Shown: positions 1 to 8,630, counted from the first letter of the stretch. The stretch: 33,772 nucleotides of DNA from Hyphomonadaceae bacterium (GCA_021731815.1 JAKFWO010000047.1:1-33772); one strand, 5' to 3'. Notes: generated by a model from the letters alone, not told the origin. Made by a program: numbers and translations.

Positions 1-497
1 GGCGGAGGCGAGGGCGGCGGAGATGCCGGAGGCTCACTCCGCCTTGGCGGCGAGCGGCGGGGCCGCGCCGGAGCCGGGTCCCCTGACGGCCCAGCCACGG
101 GGGGCACCACTCCCGGTCGGGCATCAGGGCCACTTCCCGGCTGGGCGGGCTGCCCGGGCTGATCCCCTGCATCGTGATCCGACCCGCCATTGGCCCCGGC
201 GGGAGGCCGGGCGGATGGACCGTCTTCCCCCCCTTGTGGCGATGGGTCGGCAGGCCCCCCTCCCGTTGGAGGCGGTGCCTCAGGCGCGGGAATTTCGGAT
301 GCCGGGGCGTCAGGGACCGATGCTTCAGCGGATTCCGGAGCCGGGATTTCGGGCGGCAGGCTCTCAGGACCCGGTGCTTCGGCGGCGGGGCTATCCTCGC
401 GCGGGGCGTCCGATTTTCTGGCCTGACATGCCCCAAGCAGCAGCGCACACAGCATTCCGCCCGCCAGCGCGGCCCGGGACCCTTTGCGGAAATTCAT
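1..497 (-). CDS. Proline-rich lipoprotein, C-terminus beyond window
   Basis: This reading frame is open from an ATG at 497 to the left edge without a stop, so the C-terminus is missing. The first 24 residues form a lipoprotein signal: basic N-region (N-F-R-K), hydrophobic stretch, then lipobox L21-G-A-C24, which predicts signal peptidase II cleavage and lipidation of C24. The following 140 or so residues are almost entirely Pro, Ala, Gly, Glu, Ser and Asp, with repeated short motifs such as P-A-P-E and P-G-P-E. They look disordered, as in a periplasmic spacer. No catalytic domain is visible in the part present. It lies downstream of rlmJ on the same strand, 304 bp away. A weak GGGGG lies about 10 nt upstream of the start. 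The function is unknown. The lipobox and the uninterrupted frame support a real gene, but GC-rich DNA can keep spurious frames open. Confidence 0.62.
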   Translation of the reverse strand, partial: MNFRKGSRAALAGGMLCALLLGACQARKSDAPREDSPAAEAPGPESLPPEIPAPESAEASVPDAPASEIPAPEAPPPTGGGPADPSPQGGEDGPSARPPAGANGGSDHDAGDQPGQPAQPGSGPDARPGVVPPVAGPSGDPAPARPRRSPPRRSEPPASPPPSPP

Positions 498-801
498 GAT
501 GATCGACCCCCACGCCACGCGCGCCGGTTTGGATGAAGCCGTGCGCACTTCCCGAATGAAGTCCACTTTAATGCCGTCCGCTTTCCGGATTCCTCGTCTC
601 AATTCGACATATGGGCTCGCACGCACGGAATATCGGCCGCGAAAGACCGGAAACCGCCCGGCCTTTCCCGCAATCGCACATGCAACCCATCCGGAAAACA
701 AAACGATATTAGCAAGGTCCCGTTTCAGGCGCCACAAAAATCGACCCTGGTCTTCGAAAATTTTGATCCTCTTGTTTTTCCGGTCCTGCTTGACCGTTGA
801 T
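498..801. other. Intergenic stretch between lipoprotein gene and rlmJ
   Basis: These 304 bp hold no convincing gene. A plus-strand frame at 484-858 overlaps the rlmJ 3' end, lacks a ribosome-binding site and has no recognisable motif. Base composition is less GC-rich than in the flanking genes, especially at 690-800. The stretch should carry the rlmJ 3' end and the lipoprotein promoter, but I could not identify a clear -35/-10 pair or a T-tailed hairpin. Confidence 0.5.
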
Positions 802-1659
802 TTATTCCGGTGTGACTTCCACAATTTCCGACCCAAACCCTGGACCCTGCCCCAATAATTCGGACAGTGCCGGAAGTGTTTCGCCGATCCTTGCCATGAC
901 TTCGAAGGGCGGTCGCACAAGGTAGAGTGCTGCGGCTCTCAATCCCTGTCCCTCCTTGAGATGGTCGACCTGTAACGTCACCCGCCACATCGACCGGATC
1001 CCCGAGAGCCGCCACTCGGCATCGAGCGCCGCTTCCTCGCGGCGGTCTTTCACCGGTCGCCACAGGATCTGGGTCCCGCCGGGCCATTTACGGGCGATCG
1101 CACTTGCGGTAGCCAGCAGGCGTTCATCATCGCCCTTGGCCTCAAAGGGCGGGTCGATGAGCACGAGACCGCGCCGTTCCGGCGGTGGCACCATTTTGGG
1201 CCCGGCGTTCCAGCCATCCTGTTCGAGCGCATTGAGCCGGGAATCGCCACCGAAAGCGGCCTTGAGCGCGGCCATTTCTTCGGGATGGGCCTCGATCGCG
1301 GTCAGCCGGTCGCAGGGCCTGAGCATGGCCAAAGCGAGCGCCGGCGATCCCGGGTAAAAGCGCAATTGCCCGTCGGGATTGAGGCGTGCAACCGCGTCGA
1401 GATAGTCATTCATGGATTCCGCAAGCGGGTTTCCCAAACCTCCGGCGTGAAGCGCCCATAGCCGACCGATGCCGGCCCGCCATTCCGGGCTGCGGCGGGC
1501 CTCCTCGGCCGAGAAATCATAGAGCCCGCGACCGGCGAACAGATCGATCACCCGCAAGGGTGCGGGTTTCTGCGTCAGGCGTGCGATGCACAGGGTCAAA
1601 ACCCAATGCTTGACGACATCGGCAAAATTTCCGGCATGGAAGGCGTGGCGATAATTCAT
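802..1659 (-). CDS. rlmJ: 23S rRNA (adenine(2030)-N6)-methyltransferase RlmJ
   Basis: The 285-residue product matches RlmJ, which uses S-adenosylmethionine to methylate N6 of A2030 in 23S rRNA. The N-terminus M-N-Y-R-H-A-F-H-A-G-N-F-A-D-V-V-K-H is the family signature. A SAM-binding loop follows at 37-45 (V-I-D-L-F-A-G-R-G), and the catalytic D-P-P-F motif of N6-adenine methyltransferases is at 169-172. Length agrees with the E. coli protein (280 residues). The ATG at 1659 fixes the conserved N-terminus; only a weak AGG precedes it. The gene diverges from the M48 protease gene, with about 130 bp between starts. Many bacteria lacking RlmJ grow normally, so it is probably dispensable. Confidence 0.93.
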   Translation of the reverse strand: MNYRHAFHAGNFADVVKHWVLTLCIARLTQKPAPLRVIDLFAGRGLYDFSAEEARRSPEWRAGIGRLWALHAGGLGNPLAESMNDYLDAVARLNPDGQLRFYPGSPALALAMLRPCDRLTAIEAHPEEMAALKAAFGGDSRLNALEQDGWNAGPKMVPPPERRGLVLIDPPFEAKGDDERLLATASAIARKWPGGTQILWRPVKDRREEAALDAEWRLSGIRSMWRVTLQVDHLKEGQGLRAAALYLVRPPFEVMARIGETLPALSELLGQGPGFGSEIVEVTPE

Positions 1660-1789
1660 GGGACAGGCCTGACGGAAACCGGGGCCCCGCCCGGTCTGAA
1701 AATTGGAATCGCCAGCCCCTTTGGTAAATGTTAGGAATTGGGCTCTGATCGGGCCCGGATTGGGGCGGACGCAGTTTCAGGGTGGCGAC

Positions 1790-2626
1790 ATGCATATCTG
1801 TAATCACAGGATCGAGACGGATGAAACCGGGTCGATCGTCCGGATGAGCCGGCGGGACATCATTCAAGGCCTCGCGGCGGGGACGATCGCTGTCGCCACG
1901 GCTGGCTGCGTGACCAATCCCGAGACCGGACGGCTGCAATTGGCGCTGGCGAGTGATTCCCAGGTTGCCCAATTGGCCGCGGCCTCGTGGGACGAGCAGA
2001 AAAAAGCGGAGCCCATCAGCCGCGATCCCGCCGCCAATCGCCGCCTGCAAAATGTAGGGACGCGTATTGCCCAGGCCTCGGGCCGGGGCAATGAAAACTG
2101 GGAATTCGTGGTGTTCGATACGCCGGCAGTCAATGCGTTTGTTCTGCCGGGCAATCATGTCGGTTTCTACAAGGGATTGATGGATATCACGGTCGAGGAC
2201 GACCACATGGCCGCGGTTCTGGGCCATGAAGTCGGCCATGTCACTGGCGGGCATGTGCGCGAACGGGTGAGCCAGCAGATTTTTGCCTCCGGCCTCGGGA
2301 CCGCCGCCAGCCTTGGCGCGGCCATTCGCCCGGATTCCCGGACAGCCGGCCTGATCGGTGCCGCCTTTGGCATCGGTTCGCAGGTCGTGTTGCTGAAATT
2401 TTCCCGCGACCAGGAAGCCGAAGCTGACCGGCTGGGCGTGGATTACATGGTTCGCGCCGGCTACAAGGCTCCGAAATCCATCGAATTGTGGGAACGGATG
2501 GCCGCCGCCGCCGCCAAAGCCGGATCGCAAAGGCCCCCGGAATTTCTCTCGACCCATCCTTCGGAAGCCACCAGAATTGAAAATCTGCGCCGTTATATCA
2601 ACAGCAAGGGCTATGCGGTGGTCTAG
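1790..2626 (+). CDS. M48-family zinc metalloprotease, RR-type exported lipoprotein
   Basis: The 278-residue product is a periplasmic peptidase of the M48 family, related to LoiP/YggG and the BepA group, which degrade misfolded envelope proteins. Zinc ligands are visible: H146-E147-x-x-H150 in H-E-V-G-H, and E209 in E-A-E-A-D. The N-terminus holds S20-R-R-D-I-I, a hydrophobic run and A-T-A-G-C40, which reads as a twin-arginine-like signal ending in a lipobox (Thr at -3 is non-standard). I chose the ATG at 1790 because AGGGTGG sits 6-8 nt upstream; 1844 (directly before S-R-R) and 1703 are in-frame alternatives. The C-terminal half has no TPR repeats, unlike BepA. It is divergent from rlmJ and ends just before repeat A. 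Confidence 0.88.
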   Translation: MHICNHRIETDETGSIVRMSRRDIIQGLAAGTIAVATAGCVTNPETGRLQLALASDSQVAQLAAASWDEQKKAEPISRDPAANRRLQNVGTRIAQASGRGNENWEFVVFDTPAVNAFVLPGNHVGFYKGLMDITVEDDHMAAVLGHEVGHVTGGHVRERVSQQIFASGLGTAASLGAAIRPDSRTAGLIGAAFGIGSQVVLLKFSRDQEAEADRLGVDYMVRAGYKAPKSIELWERMAAAAAKAGSQRPPEFLSTHPSEATRIENLRRYINSKGYAVV

Positions 2627-2736
2627 GTCGCGTTCAGAAAAATTGGAGTCCTGGTTTTCGTCCGAACGCGCTCTAAATTAATGATTCTGAATACTTTCTA
2701 GTTTGAAATTCGCCTCGAATTTCTTTGAGAATGTTC
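2627..2736 (-). repeat. Composite intergenic palindromic repeat, copy A (inverted)
   Basis: On the minus strand this aligns without gaps to copy B (4372-4481) and copy D (33079-33188). The order is a 48-bp unit (2689-2736, arms decayed), a 16-bp spacer, then a 46-bp unit (2627-2672) with arms CGCGTTCGG and CTGAACGCG around an AAAA...TTTTT inner stem. It fills the gap between the convergent 3' ends of the M48 protease gene and thrC, where it could act as a two-way transcription stop. It is the most diverged of the three full copies. Confidence 0.8.
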
Positions 2737-2805
2737 CACAAGCATTTTGGAGCGCCGGAGATCCCGCGGGACCTGCTGATCCGGGACCCCGCGATTTCAG
2801 GATGT

Positions 2806-4230
2806 TCAGCTGCGCTCGCGGCCAACAAAAGCGCGGATGGCTGTGCGGATAGACTTCGCGTCATTGTCGACCACGATCATGTGCTCTTGCGCCCCGAGAA
2901 TGGCTGCCGCACGCGCGGGAACCGGAGGCGTCGAACCGGTAGCGCGTGCGACGGTATCCGGAAATTTCGCGGGATGTGCGGTTGCCAGCACGACCCGCGC
3001 CTCCGAAATCCGGTCGCGACCGGTTTTTTGCGCCCCAACCAGACCCGCGGCACTGTGCGGACACAGCATCATTCCGGCCGAGTGATGGATTTCCGCCATG
3101 GCGGTGAGAATTTCTTCATCCGACGCCCGCGACGCACTGAAATGCGTGCGCATCCAGTTCTGCGCCGCGGTCGGAATCCTTGCTTCCCCGGTCTGCTCAA
3201 AGGTCGAATAAAGGGAAGCCAGTTCGGCTGCATCTTCGCCCATGGCCCAATACAAGGCGCGTTCCAAATTTGACGGGACCTGGATATCCATGGCTGGCGC
3301 GAATGTCGCCCGGGATGTCTCCCGTCGCAAATATCCGGTCTCCAGCAAACGGAAGACGAAATCATTCTCGTTACAGGCGGCGACAATTTTCGTGAGTGGC
3401 GCACCCATATGTTTCGCGAGCAATGCCGACAATGCATTGCCGAAATTGCCGGTCGGGACAATCACCTCGAACGGGCGGTCCAGAACATGTCCGACCCAAT
3501 GAAAATAGGCCGCCTGCGTCGCAATCCTCAACCAATTGATTGAGTTGACCGCTGAAAACTGAACGCCTCCACCTGGGGCAGAAGCGTGTGGCCCGGCCCC
3601 TGCGGCAACATCGCTGTCCGACAACAGGGATTTGACCTGCGCCTGACAGGCATCGAAATCGGCCTCGATGGCCAGATTGAGGATATTGCCCGCACCCAGC
3701 CCGGTCATGAACCGGCGTTGGACCTCAGAAATCCGCCCCTTCGGGTGCAGGATCACCAGATCGATATTGCGCTTTCCCGCAAGTGCGGCCGCCGCCGCGC
3801 CGCCGGTATCCCCGGAAGTGGCGACAATGGCCGTCACGCGCTGAACGCGGGTTCCAAGCCATTCGTCCCAGACGGCGCCGATCATCTGGAGCGCAAAATC
3901 TTTGAACGCGAGGCTGGGGCCATGGAACAATTCGAGCAGCCAGGTCTCCGGCCCGATCTGCGTGAGCGGCGCGATCGCGGGATGGGGATACCGATCAGGC
4001 GAACAGGCCCTGTGGGCGATGGTTGTCAATGCATTTTGGCCAAACGCACTCCCCGTGAAGGGAGCGATCATTGCCGCTACCAGATCAGGAAAAGAGAATC
4101 CGGCCGGAAGCTTTCCGGGCTTCGGCATGGTTTCGGGAATCCACAGGCCGCCATCTCCCGCGAGGCCACCAAAAATCACATCGACGAATTCGCATTCGTC
4201 AGCTTTTCCGCGGGTCGAGACAAATTTCAT
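2806..4230 (-). CDS. thrC: Threonine synthase
   Basis: The 474-residue product is a long-form, PLP-dependent threonine synthase, which converts O-phosphohomoserine to threonine and phosphate. The N-terminus M-K-F-V-S-T-R-G is typical of the family. The PLP lysine is K110 in G-P-S-L-A-F-K-D-F, and the phosphate-binding S-G-D-T-G-G-A-A-A-A segment follows. The frame stays open upstream to 4383, but that 51-residue extension has no family similarity and runs into repeat B, so I placed the start at 4230. No strong Shine-Dalgarno is visible there. The gene stands alone here, without hom or thrB. It converges on the M48 gene across repeat A and diverges from the DUF2336 gene. Confidence 0.95.
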   Translation of the reverse strand: MKFVSTRGKADECEFVDVIFGGLAGDGGLWIPETMPKPGKLPAGFSFPDLVAAMIAPFTGSAFGQNALTTIAHRACSPDRYPHPAIAPLTQIGPETWLLELFHGPSLAFKDFALQMIGAVWDEWLGTRVQRVTAIVATSGDTGGAAAAALAGKRNIDLVILHPKGRISEVQRRFMTGLGAGNILNLAIEADFDACQAQVKSLLSDSDVAAGAGPHASAPGGGVQFSAVNSINWLRIATQAAYFHWVGHVLDRPFEVIVPTGNFGNALSALLAKHMGAPLTKIVAACNENDFVFRLLETGYLRRETSRATFAPAMDIQVPSNLERALYWAMGEDAAELASLYSTFEQTGEARIPTAAQNWMRTHFSASRASDEEILTAMAEIHHSAGMMLCPHSAAGLVGAQKTGRDRISEARVVLATAHPAKFPDTVARATGSTPPVPARAAAILGAQEHMIVVDNDAKSIRTAIRAFVGRERS

Positions 4231-4371
4231 TGGCGCATGGATTCCGGCTGGGAGGGGCTGAGTTCGGGACTGGTCCGCGACACTGCTTGCGCCGCGTTCC
4301 TGTGCGATGGCATTCACTCTGGAGCCCTGTAAACATTTTGCTCTCCGGTGCGAACCGGGGATGCGCGGCCA

Positions 4372-4481
4372 GAGCATTTTCAAGGAAATCCGAGCCGAAT
4401 GTCTGAATTGAAAATGCTCAGATTCAATGATTTAAAGCGCGTTCAGGCGAAAAACCGGACTCCACTTTTTCTGAACGCGCT
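4372..4481 (+). repeat. Composite intergenic palindromic repeat, copy B
   Basis: This is the best preserved copy. The left unit, 4372-4419, has perfect 12-bp arms GAGCATTTTCAA and TTGAAAATGCTC. A 16-bp AT-rich spacer follows. The right unit, 4436-4481, has perfect 11-bp arms AGCGCGTTCAG and CTGAACGCGCT around GCGAAAAA...CTTTTT. It lies in the 349-bp divergent region between thrC and the DUF2336 gene (4231-4579), so it is upstream of both. I saw nothing else clear in that region. Palindromes with an ACCGGA/TTCCACTTTT core are common between genes in Rhizobiales and related groups. Confidence 0.85.
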
Positions 4482-4579
4482 CCAGCCCCATAATGTCCCC
4501 GGATGCATTCTAATGAATGTTTAACTGCTTTGCGGGCATTCACAATGAAGGATGCGCTGACACAGGCTCGAAATTTCCC

Positions 4580-5740
4580 ATGACGGACGCCCTTTTCATT
4601 CCCGGGCCGGAATCCGGGCCGGCCGACCCACCCCCGGGACGCGATCCCCGCCTGAAGGCCCGCGGGCTTCTGGTGCGCCGTCTGATCGATATTGTCGCCA
4701 TGCCCGGGTCACGTATTTCGCCGCAGGAGCGCAATATGTGCGGCGACCTGTTGCTGGAAATGCTGGCGGAATCCGAGGATGAATTGCTGTCGCTGGCCGC
4801 ACGGCGCGTGTCAACGCTCTCGGATGCGCCCAAACCGGTCCTGCGCCGGCTCGCATGCGCCCCGATCGAAATCTCGCATGTGGTGCTCGCGGATTCGACG
4901 GCGCTGGATCAATCCGATCTGATCGCCATTGTCCGCGATGGGCAAATAGCCCATTGCCTGGTGATCGCCGAACGCAATCCCGTTCAGGAAGCGGTCGCAG
5001 ATACGCTCACCGAGCGCGACGATCCCGCGATTTCGCAAGTTCTCCTGCAGAATCCCTTTGCCCAGATTTCGCATGTCGCGATGGACCGGATCACCGCCGC
5101 GTCGCGTGTCACCCCGGAGCTGATGGCCCCCTTGCTCAAGCGCCCCGAACTCAAAACGAGCCAGGCCCTGGTGGCTTTCTGGTGGGCCCCGGCGGAAGCG
5201 CGGGCGCAGATTTTCCGCCGCTTTGCGGTGGAGCGCTCGCTGCTCCTCGAATCGGCGGCCGATATTTTCGCGCTGGCGCGAGATAATCTGCAATCGGATC
5301 GGGTGGTTGCCCGCGCGCTCAATTTCATCGAACGCCGTCAGCGCGACCGGGCTGCCGCCGAGGCGAGCCGCTATGGCAGCCTCGAACTTGCAATCGAAGC
5401 CGCAGCGGCACAGGGATTTTCGGTCGATTTCACCCGCGATCTCTCGGCTATGGCCGGCATCCGTTCTTCGACCGGGGCGCGCATTTTCAGCGATTTCGGG
5501 GGCGAACCGCTGGCCGTGTTCTGCAAGGCGGTCGGGCTGAAGCGACGCTATCTGGGGCTGTTGTGGCGCGCCATGCAGCGCCCGGTTCATGATGAGGATC
5601 CCCACTCCCATTGGGCGCGGACTTCCTATGCCTATGAAACCCTGTCGACACAAAAGGCGCAGACGGTGTTGCGCTATTGGAACTGGTCGCTCACCCAATC
5701 GGCCTCGCCGGGGCTTTTGCAGGCCTCCGACGCCGCCTGA
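4580..5740 (+). CDS. DUF2336 family protein
   Basis: The product (386 residues from this start) matches the DUF2336 family, an alpha-helical, HEAT-repeat-like group largely confined to Alphaproteobacteria, with no established biochemical role. Supporting features are the early segment with R-G-L-L-V-R-R-L-I-D, the helical repeats with D-A-P-K-P-V-L-R-R-L-A and L-L-Q-N-P-F-A-Q-I-S, and the overall length. No signal peptide or membrane segment is present, so it should be cytoplasmic. The start is uncertain: the ATG at 4517 would add 21 residues, and neither ATG has a good ribosome-binding site. I prefer 4580 because the extra residues are Cys/Gly-rich and unlike the rest. Its stop is 6 bp from that of the convergent liuD, and GCCGC/GCGGC hairpin arms at 5732-5746 span the junction. 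Confidence 0.82.
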   Translation: MTDALFIPGPESGPADPPPGRDPRLKARGLLVRRLIDIVAMPGSRISPQERNMCGDLLLEMLAESEDELLSLAARRVSTLSDAPKPVLRRLACAPIEISHVVLADSTALDQSDLIAIVRDGQIAHCLVIAERNPVQEAVADTLTERDDPAISQVLLQNPFAQISHVAMDRITAASRVTPELMAPLLKRPELKTSQALVAFWWAPAEARAQIFRRFAVERSLLLESAADIFALARDNLQSDRVVARALNFIERRQRDRAAAEASRYGSLELAIEAAAAQGFSVDFTRDLSAMAGIRSSTGARIFSDFGGEPLAVFCKAVGLKRRYLGLLWRAMQRPVHDEDPHSHWARTSYAYETLSTQKAQTVLRYWNWSLTQSASPGLLQASDAA

Positions 5741-5746
5741 TGCGGC

Positions 5747-7660
5747 TCAGGGCATCGGCAATTCGGCCAGACGCAACAGGATATCGCCTTCCTTGCGCTG
5801 AATGCCGGTTTCGACATCGAGAAATTCGACGGTCCCATCCCGTGGGGCCGAGAGCGGCAATTCCATCTTCATAGCCTCGAAGACGATCAGGACCTCGCCC
5901 TTGCGGACCTCTGCGCCCAAATGCGTGCGCAAGGCGGCAACCTTGCCCGGCATGGGGGCCTTGAGCACATCGCCGGCCAATGCGTGATCCATTTCGGCGA
6001 GCGCGCCCATGGGGCTGAAGCGAAATCCCTCGCCCTCCAGCCAGATGTCGAGAGCCCCGCCCGGAGCCATGAAAATTGGCGGGGTTTTCGGAAGGCTCAC
6101 CGCCGCGCCATCGATGAAAGCCTCGCCAAGGCGAATTTCCACGGCAATCTCGCCGGAATCGTCGACCGCGCGCCAGAGATTTTGAGCTGGCAAATTCACC
6201 CGGAAGCCCGCAGTCTCGTTGCGCATTCGCGCCCATTGATCAAGCGCACAACAGGCCGCCGCCTTGCGGCGCTTGTGCGAGCGGTCGGTGAGCACCGCGA
6301 GGCTTTCCCCGATCAGGCCGGTATGCACCGCACCACTGGTGAAGCCCGGCGATGTCAGACAATTGCGCAGGAATCCCGCCGTCGAGCCAATGCCGCTGAT
6401 CGCGGTTGAATCGAGACCTGCCAAAAGCGCCGAAATCGCGCCCGCCCGCCCCGATGGCGAAAAAGCGATCAGCTTGGCCACCAGTGAATCATAGGCCCCC
6501 GGGACCGCATCGCCCGCCTCGAAGCCGTGATCGAGCCGTAATCGCGCCCCCGGTTCCGCGGGGTTGAGATCGATGTCGAACCGCCGGATCCGCCCGATCC
6601 GCGGCCGGAAATCCGCATCCGGATCCTCGGCGCAGATGCGCGCTTCGATCGCATGGCCGCGCAAGGTGATGTCGGTCTGGAGGAAGCCGAGTGGCTCGCC
6701 CGCGGCCACGCGCAATTGCCATTCCACGAGATTGATGCCGGTTATGCATTCGGTCACCGGATGTTCGACCTGAAGCCGCGTATTCATTTCAAGAAAATAG
6801 TAGCGCTCCGGAACCGGATCGCCCGCCACCACGAATTCCACCGTGCCGGCATTCTGGTAGCCGACGGCGCGGGCAATTCTGAGTGCGGATTCGAGCAAAT
6901 TGGCGCGCAAGGCTTCGGGCAGACCAAAGGCTGGCGCTTCCTCGATCACTTTCTGGCGGCGGCGCTGGAGCGAACAATCGCGCTCGAATAAATGGACGAC
7001 ATTGCCGTGATGGTCGCCAAGGATCTGGACCTCGACATGGCGGGGCCGGACAATGCGTTTTTCGAGCAGCACACGCGCATCGCCAAAGGCCCCGCTGGCT
7101 TCGCGCTGTGCGCTGGCCAGGGCCTCGGCAAAGCCATCGGCGGATTCCACTTCGCGGATTCCCCGCCCACCGCCGCCCGCCAATGCCTTGATCAAAATGG
7201 GGAAGCCCAGTTCCTCCGCTGCTTTGGCCAGAATTTGGGGATCCTGATCGGCGCTCTGAAATCCGGGAACCACCGGCACACCGGCGCGGGTGGCAATGGC
7301 CTTGGCCTCGTCCTTCAGTCCCATGGCCCGGATCATTTCGGGGCGGGGGCCGATCCAGATCAGACCGGCTTCGATGACGGAATCGGCAAAATCCGGATTT
7401 TCCGACAGGAACCCATAGCCGGGATGGATGGCTTCCGCCCCACTTTCGCGCGCGGCGGCCAGAATGGCCTGGCCATTGAGATAGCTTTCGCGCGGGGATG
7501 CCGGTCCGATGCAGCGTGTTTCGTCGGCCATGCGGGTGAACAGCGCGCCGCGATCGGCCTCGGAACAGACCGCAATTGTCCTGATCCCGAGCTTTCGGGC
7601 GGTACGAAAGATGCGGCAGGCAATTTCACCGCGATTGGCCACCAGAACCGACGAAAACAT
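5747..7660 (-). CDS. liuD: Biotin-dependent acyl-CoA carboxylase alpha subunit, probably 3-methylcrotonyl-CoA carboxylase
   Basis: The 637-residue product has the full alpha-subunit layout. An N-terminal biotin carboxylase starts V-L-V-A-N-R-G-E-I-A-C-R-I, with the glycine loop K-A-L-A-G-G-G-G-R-G and E-M-N-T-R-L-Q-V-E-H-P-V-T-E. A linker region follows, then a C-terminal biotinyl domain with E-A-M-K-M, where K598 is the biotinylated lysine. It carboxylates biotin with ATP and bicarbonate; a separate beta subunit transfers CO2 to the acyl-CoA. The substrate cannot be read from this chain, but liuC directly upstream argues for methylcrotonyl-CoA in leucine breakdown. Propionyl- or geranyl-CoA carboxylase remain possible. 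The ATG at 7660 suits the conserved start; a GTG at 7675 would add five residues. The beta subunit is outside the window. Confidence 0.85.
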   Translation of the reverse strand: MFSSVLVANRGEIACRIFRTARKLGIRTIAVCSEADRGALFTRMADETRCIGPASPRESYLNGQAILAAARESGAEAIHPGYGFLSENPDFADSVIEAGLIWIGPRPEMIRAMGLKDEAKAIATRAGVPVVPGFQSADQDPQILAKAAEELGFPILIKALAGGGGRGIREVESADGFAEALASAQREASGAFGDARVLLEKRIVRPRHVEVQILGDHHGNVVHLFERDCSLQRRRQKVIEEAPAFGLPEALRANLLESALRIARAVGYQNAGTVEFVVAGDPVPERYYFLEMNTRLQVEHPVTECITGINLVEWQLRVAAGEPLGFLQTDITLRGHAIEARICAEDPDADFRPRIGRIRRFDIDLNPAEPGARLRLDHGFEAGDAVPGAYDSLVAKLIAFSPSGRAGAISALLAGLDSTAISGIGSTAGFLRNCLTSPGFTSGAVHTGLIGESLAVLTDRSHKRRKAAACCALDQWARMRNETAGFRVNLPAQNLWRAVDDSGEIAVEIRLGEAFIDGAAVSLPKTPPIFMAPGGALDIWLEGEGFRFSPMGALAEMDHALAGDVLKAPMPGKVAALRTHLGAEVRKGEVLIVFEAMKMELPLSAPRDGTVEFLDVETGIQRKEGDILLRLAELPMP

Positions 7661-7772
7661 GGAAGACTTTCTCACTCTGCCTGATCTTGCTCAACCAGGC
7701 GCAAATATTAGCTGAACGGGGCGCGGGCCGGAAGGCATGCAGGTTTTCCGGCGAAGGAGGGAGGGGAGATTC

Positions 7773-8630
7773 TCACCCCGTCCAATCGGGGGGGCGCTTT
7801 TCGAGAAAAGCGGCCAGTCCTTCGCGCGCTTCGGGGGAGGCCCGGATTTCCGCAATCCGGCGCGCGGTGAGCCGCGCCATGGCTTCGTCGATCGGATGCC
7901 CTGCGATTTCGCGCACGAGCCGCTTGGCGGCGGCAACCGCTTTCGGGGCCGAGGCCCGCGCAAGGGCGGAATAATGCTCGACCCAGGGATCGAAGACATC
8001 GCCGCCGCCGCTGGGTGCCGGCGCGAGCACATGGTCCACGAGGCCGAGATTCTGCGCCCGGGCGGCTTCGAAACTCTCGGCGGAAGCAAAGAGCCCACGC
8101 GCCGCGCCGGGGCCGATCTTTTCCACCACATAGGGCCCGATGACTGCGGGAATGAGGCCCAGCCGCACTTCCGAGAGTTGAAAACGCGCCGAATCGATGG
8201 CCACCGCCGCGTCGCAGGCAGCCACGAGGCCGAGGCCGCCCCCCATCGCTGCGCCATTGACCAGCGCCACAGTGAGCTTGGGCATCAGCCAGAGCGCGCG
8301 TAGCATCTGCGCAAGCGCCAGTGCATCTGCTTCATTGTCCTCAAACGGCTTTTCGGCCTGTTCGCGCATCCAGACGAGATCCCCGCCCGCCGAAAACGCC
8401 CGTCCCTCGCCGCGCAGAAATACCACACGCACGCCATCGGCAGTGGCGAGCGCCGAAAAGGCATCACTCAGCTCCAGCACCATTTGCGCATTGAACGCAT
8501 TGTGCTTTTCCGGGCGCGCCAGCATGATTTCAGCCGCACCACCTGAATCCACGAGCAGCCGGATCGTCTCATATTGTGCGGGATGAGAATTGGCCGCGGA
8601 GGGATCCTGCGGATCAATGGCTTCGAGCAT
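7773..8630 (-). CDS. liuC: Enoyl-CoA hydratase family protein, probably methylglutaconyl-CoA hydratase
   Basis: The 285-residue crotonase-fold protein most resembles LiuC-type methylglutaconyl-CoA hydratases, which hydrate 3-methylglutaconyl-CoA to HMG-CoA in leucine catabolism. Landmarks are A-R-P-E-K-H-N-A-F-N, the oxyanion-hole segments A-F-S-A-G-G-D-L-V-W-M and N-G-A-A-M-G-G-G-L-G-L-V-A-A-C-D, and S-E-V-R-L-G-L-I-P-A-V-I-G-P-Y-V, the last very close to known LiuC proteins. The second catalytic glutamate (S-E-V) is present. The position of the first holds glycine, as I recall for bacterial LiuC. GGGGAG lies 4 nt upstream of the ATG at 8630. It is 112 bp upstream of liuD on the same strand and 81 bp downstream of purH, so liuC-liuD probably form a unit. 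Confidence 0.85.
   Translation of the reverse strand: MLEAIDPQDPSAANSHPAQYETIRLLVDSGGAAEIMLARPEKHNAFNAQMVLELSDAFSALATADGVRVVFLRGEGRAFSAGGDLVWMREQAEKPFEDNEADALALAQMLRALWLMPKLTVALVNGAAMGGGLGLVAACDAAVAIDSARFQLSEVRLGLIPAVIGPYVVEKIGPGAARGLFASAESFEAARAQNLGLVDHVLAPAPSGGGDVFDPWVEHYSALARASAPKAVAAAKRLVREIAGHPIDEAMARLTARRIAEIRASPEAREGLAAFLEKRPPDWTG

Noticed and set aside
484-858. 124-residue plus-strand frame between the lipoprotein gene and rlmJ
   Set aside because: It overlaps the rlmJ 3' end and the lipoprotein start on the opposite strand, with no motif or good initiation site.
1517-2557. 346-residue open frame antisense to the M48 protease gene and overlapping rlmJ
   Set aside because: The plus-strand gene has HExxH and full family features; the antisense product has none.
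4231-4383. 51-residue N-terminal extension of thrC
   Set aside because: It reads into palindromic repeat B, and the family N-terminus M-K-F-V-S-T-R-G begins at 4230.
4811-5698. 295-residue open frame antisense to the DUF2336 gene
   Set aside because: The composition is Arg- and Gly-rich without motifs, and the sense gene matches a known family.
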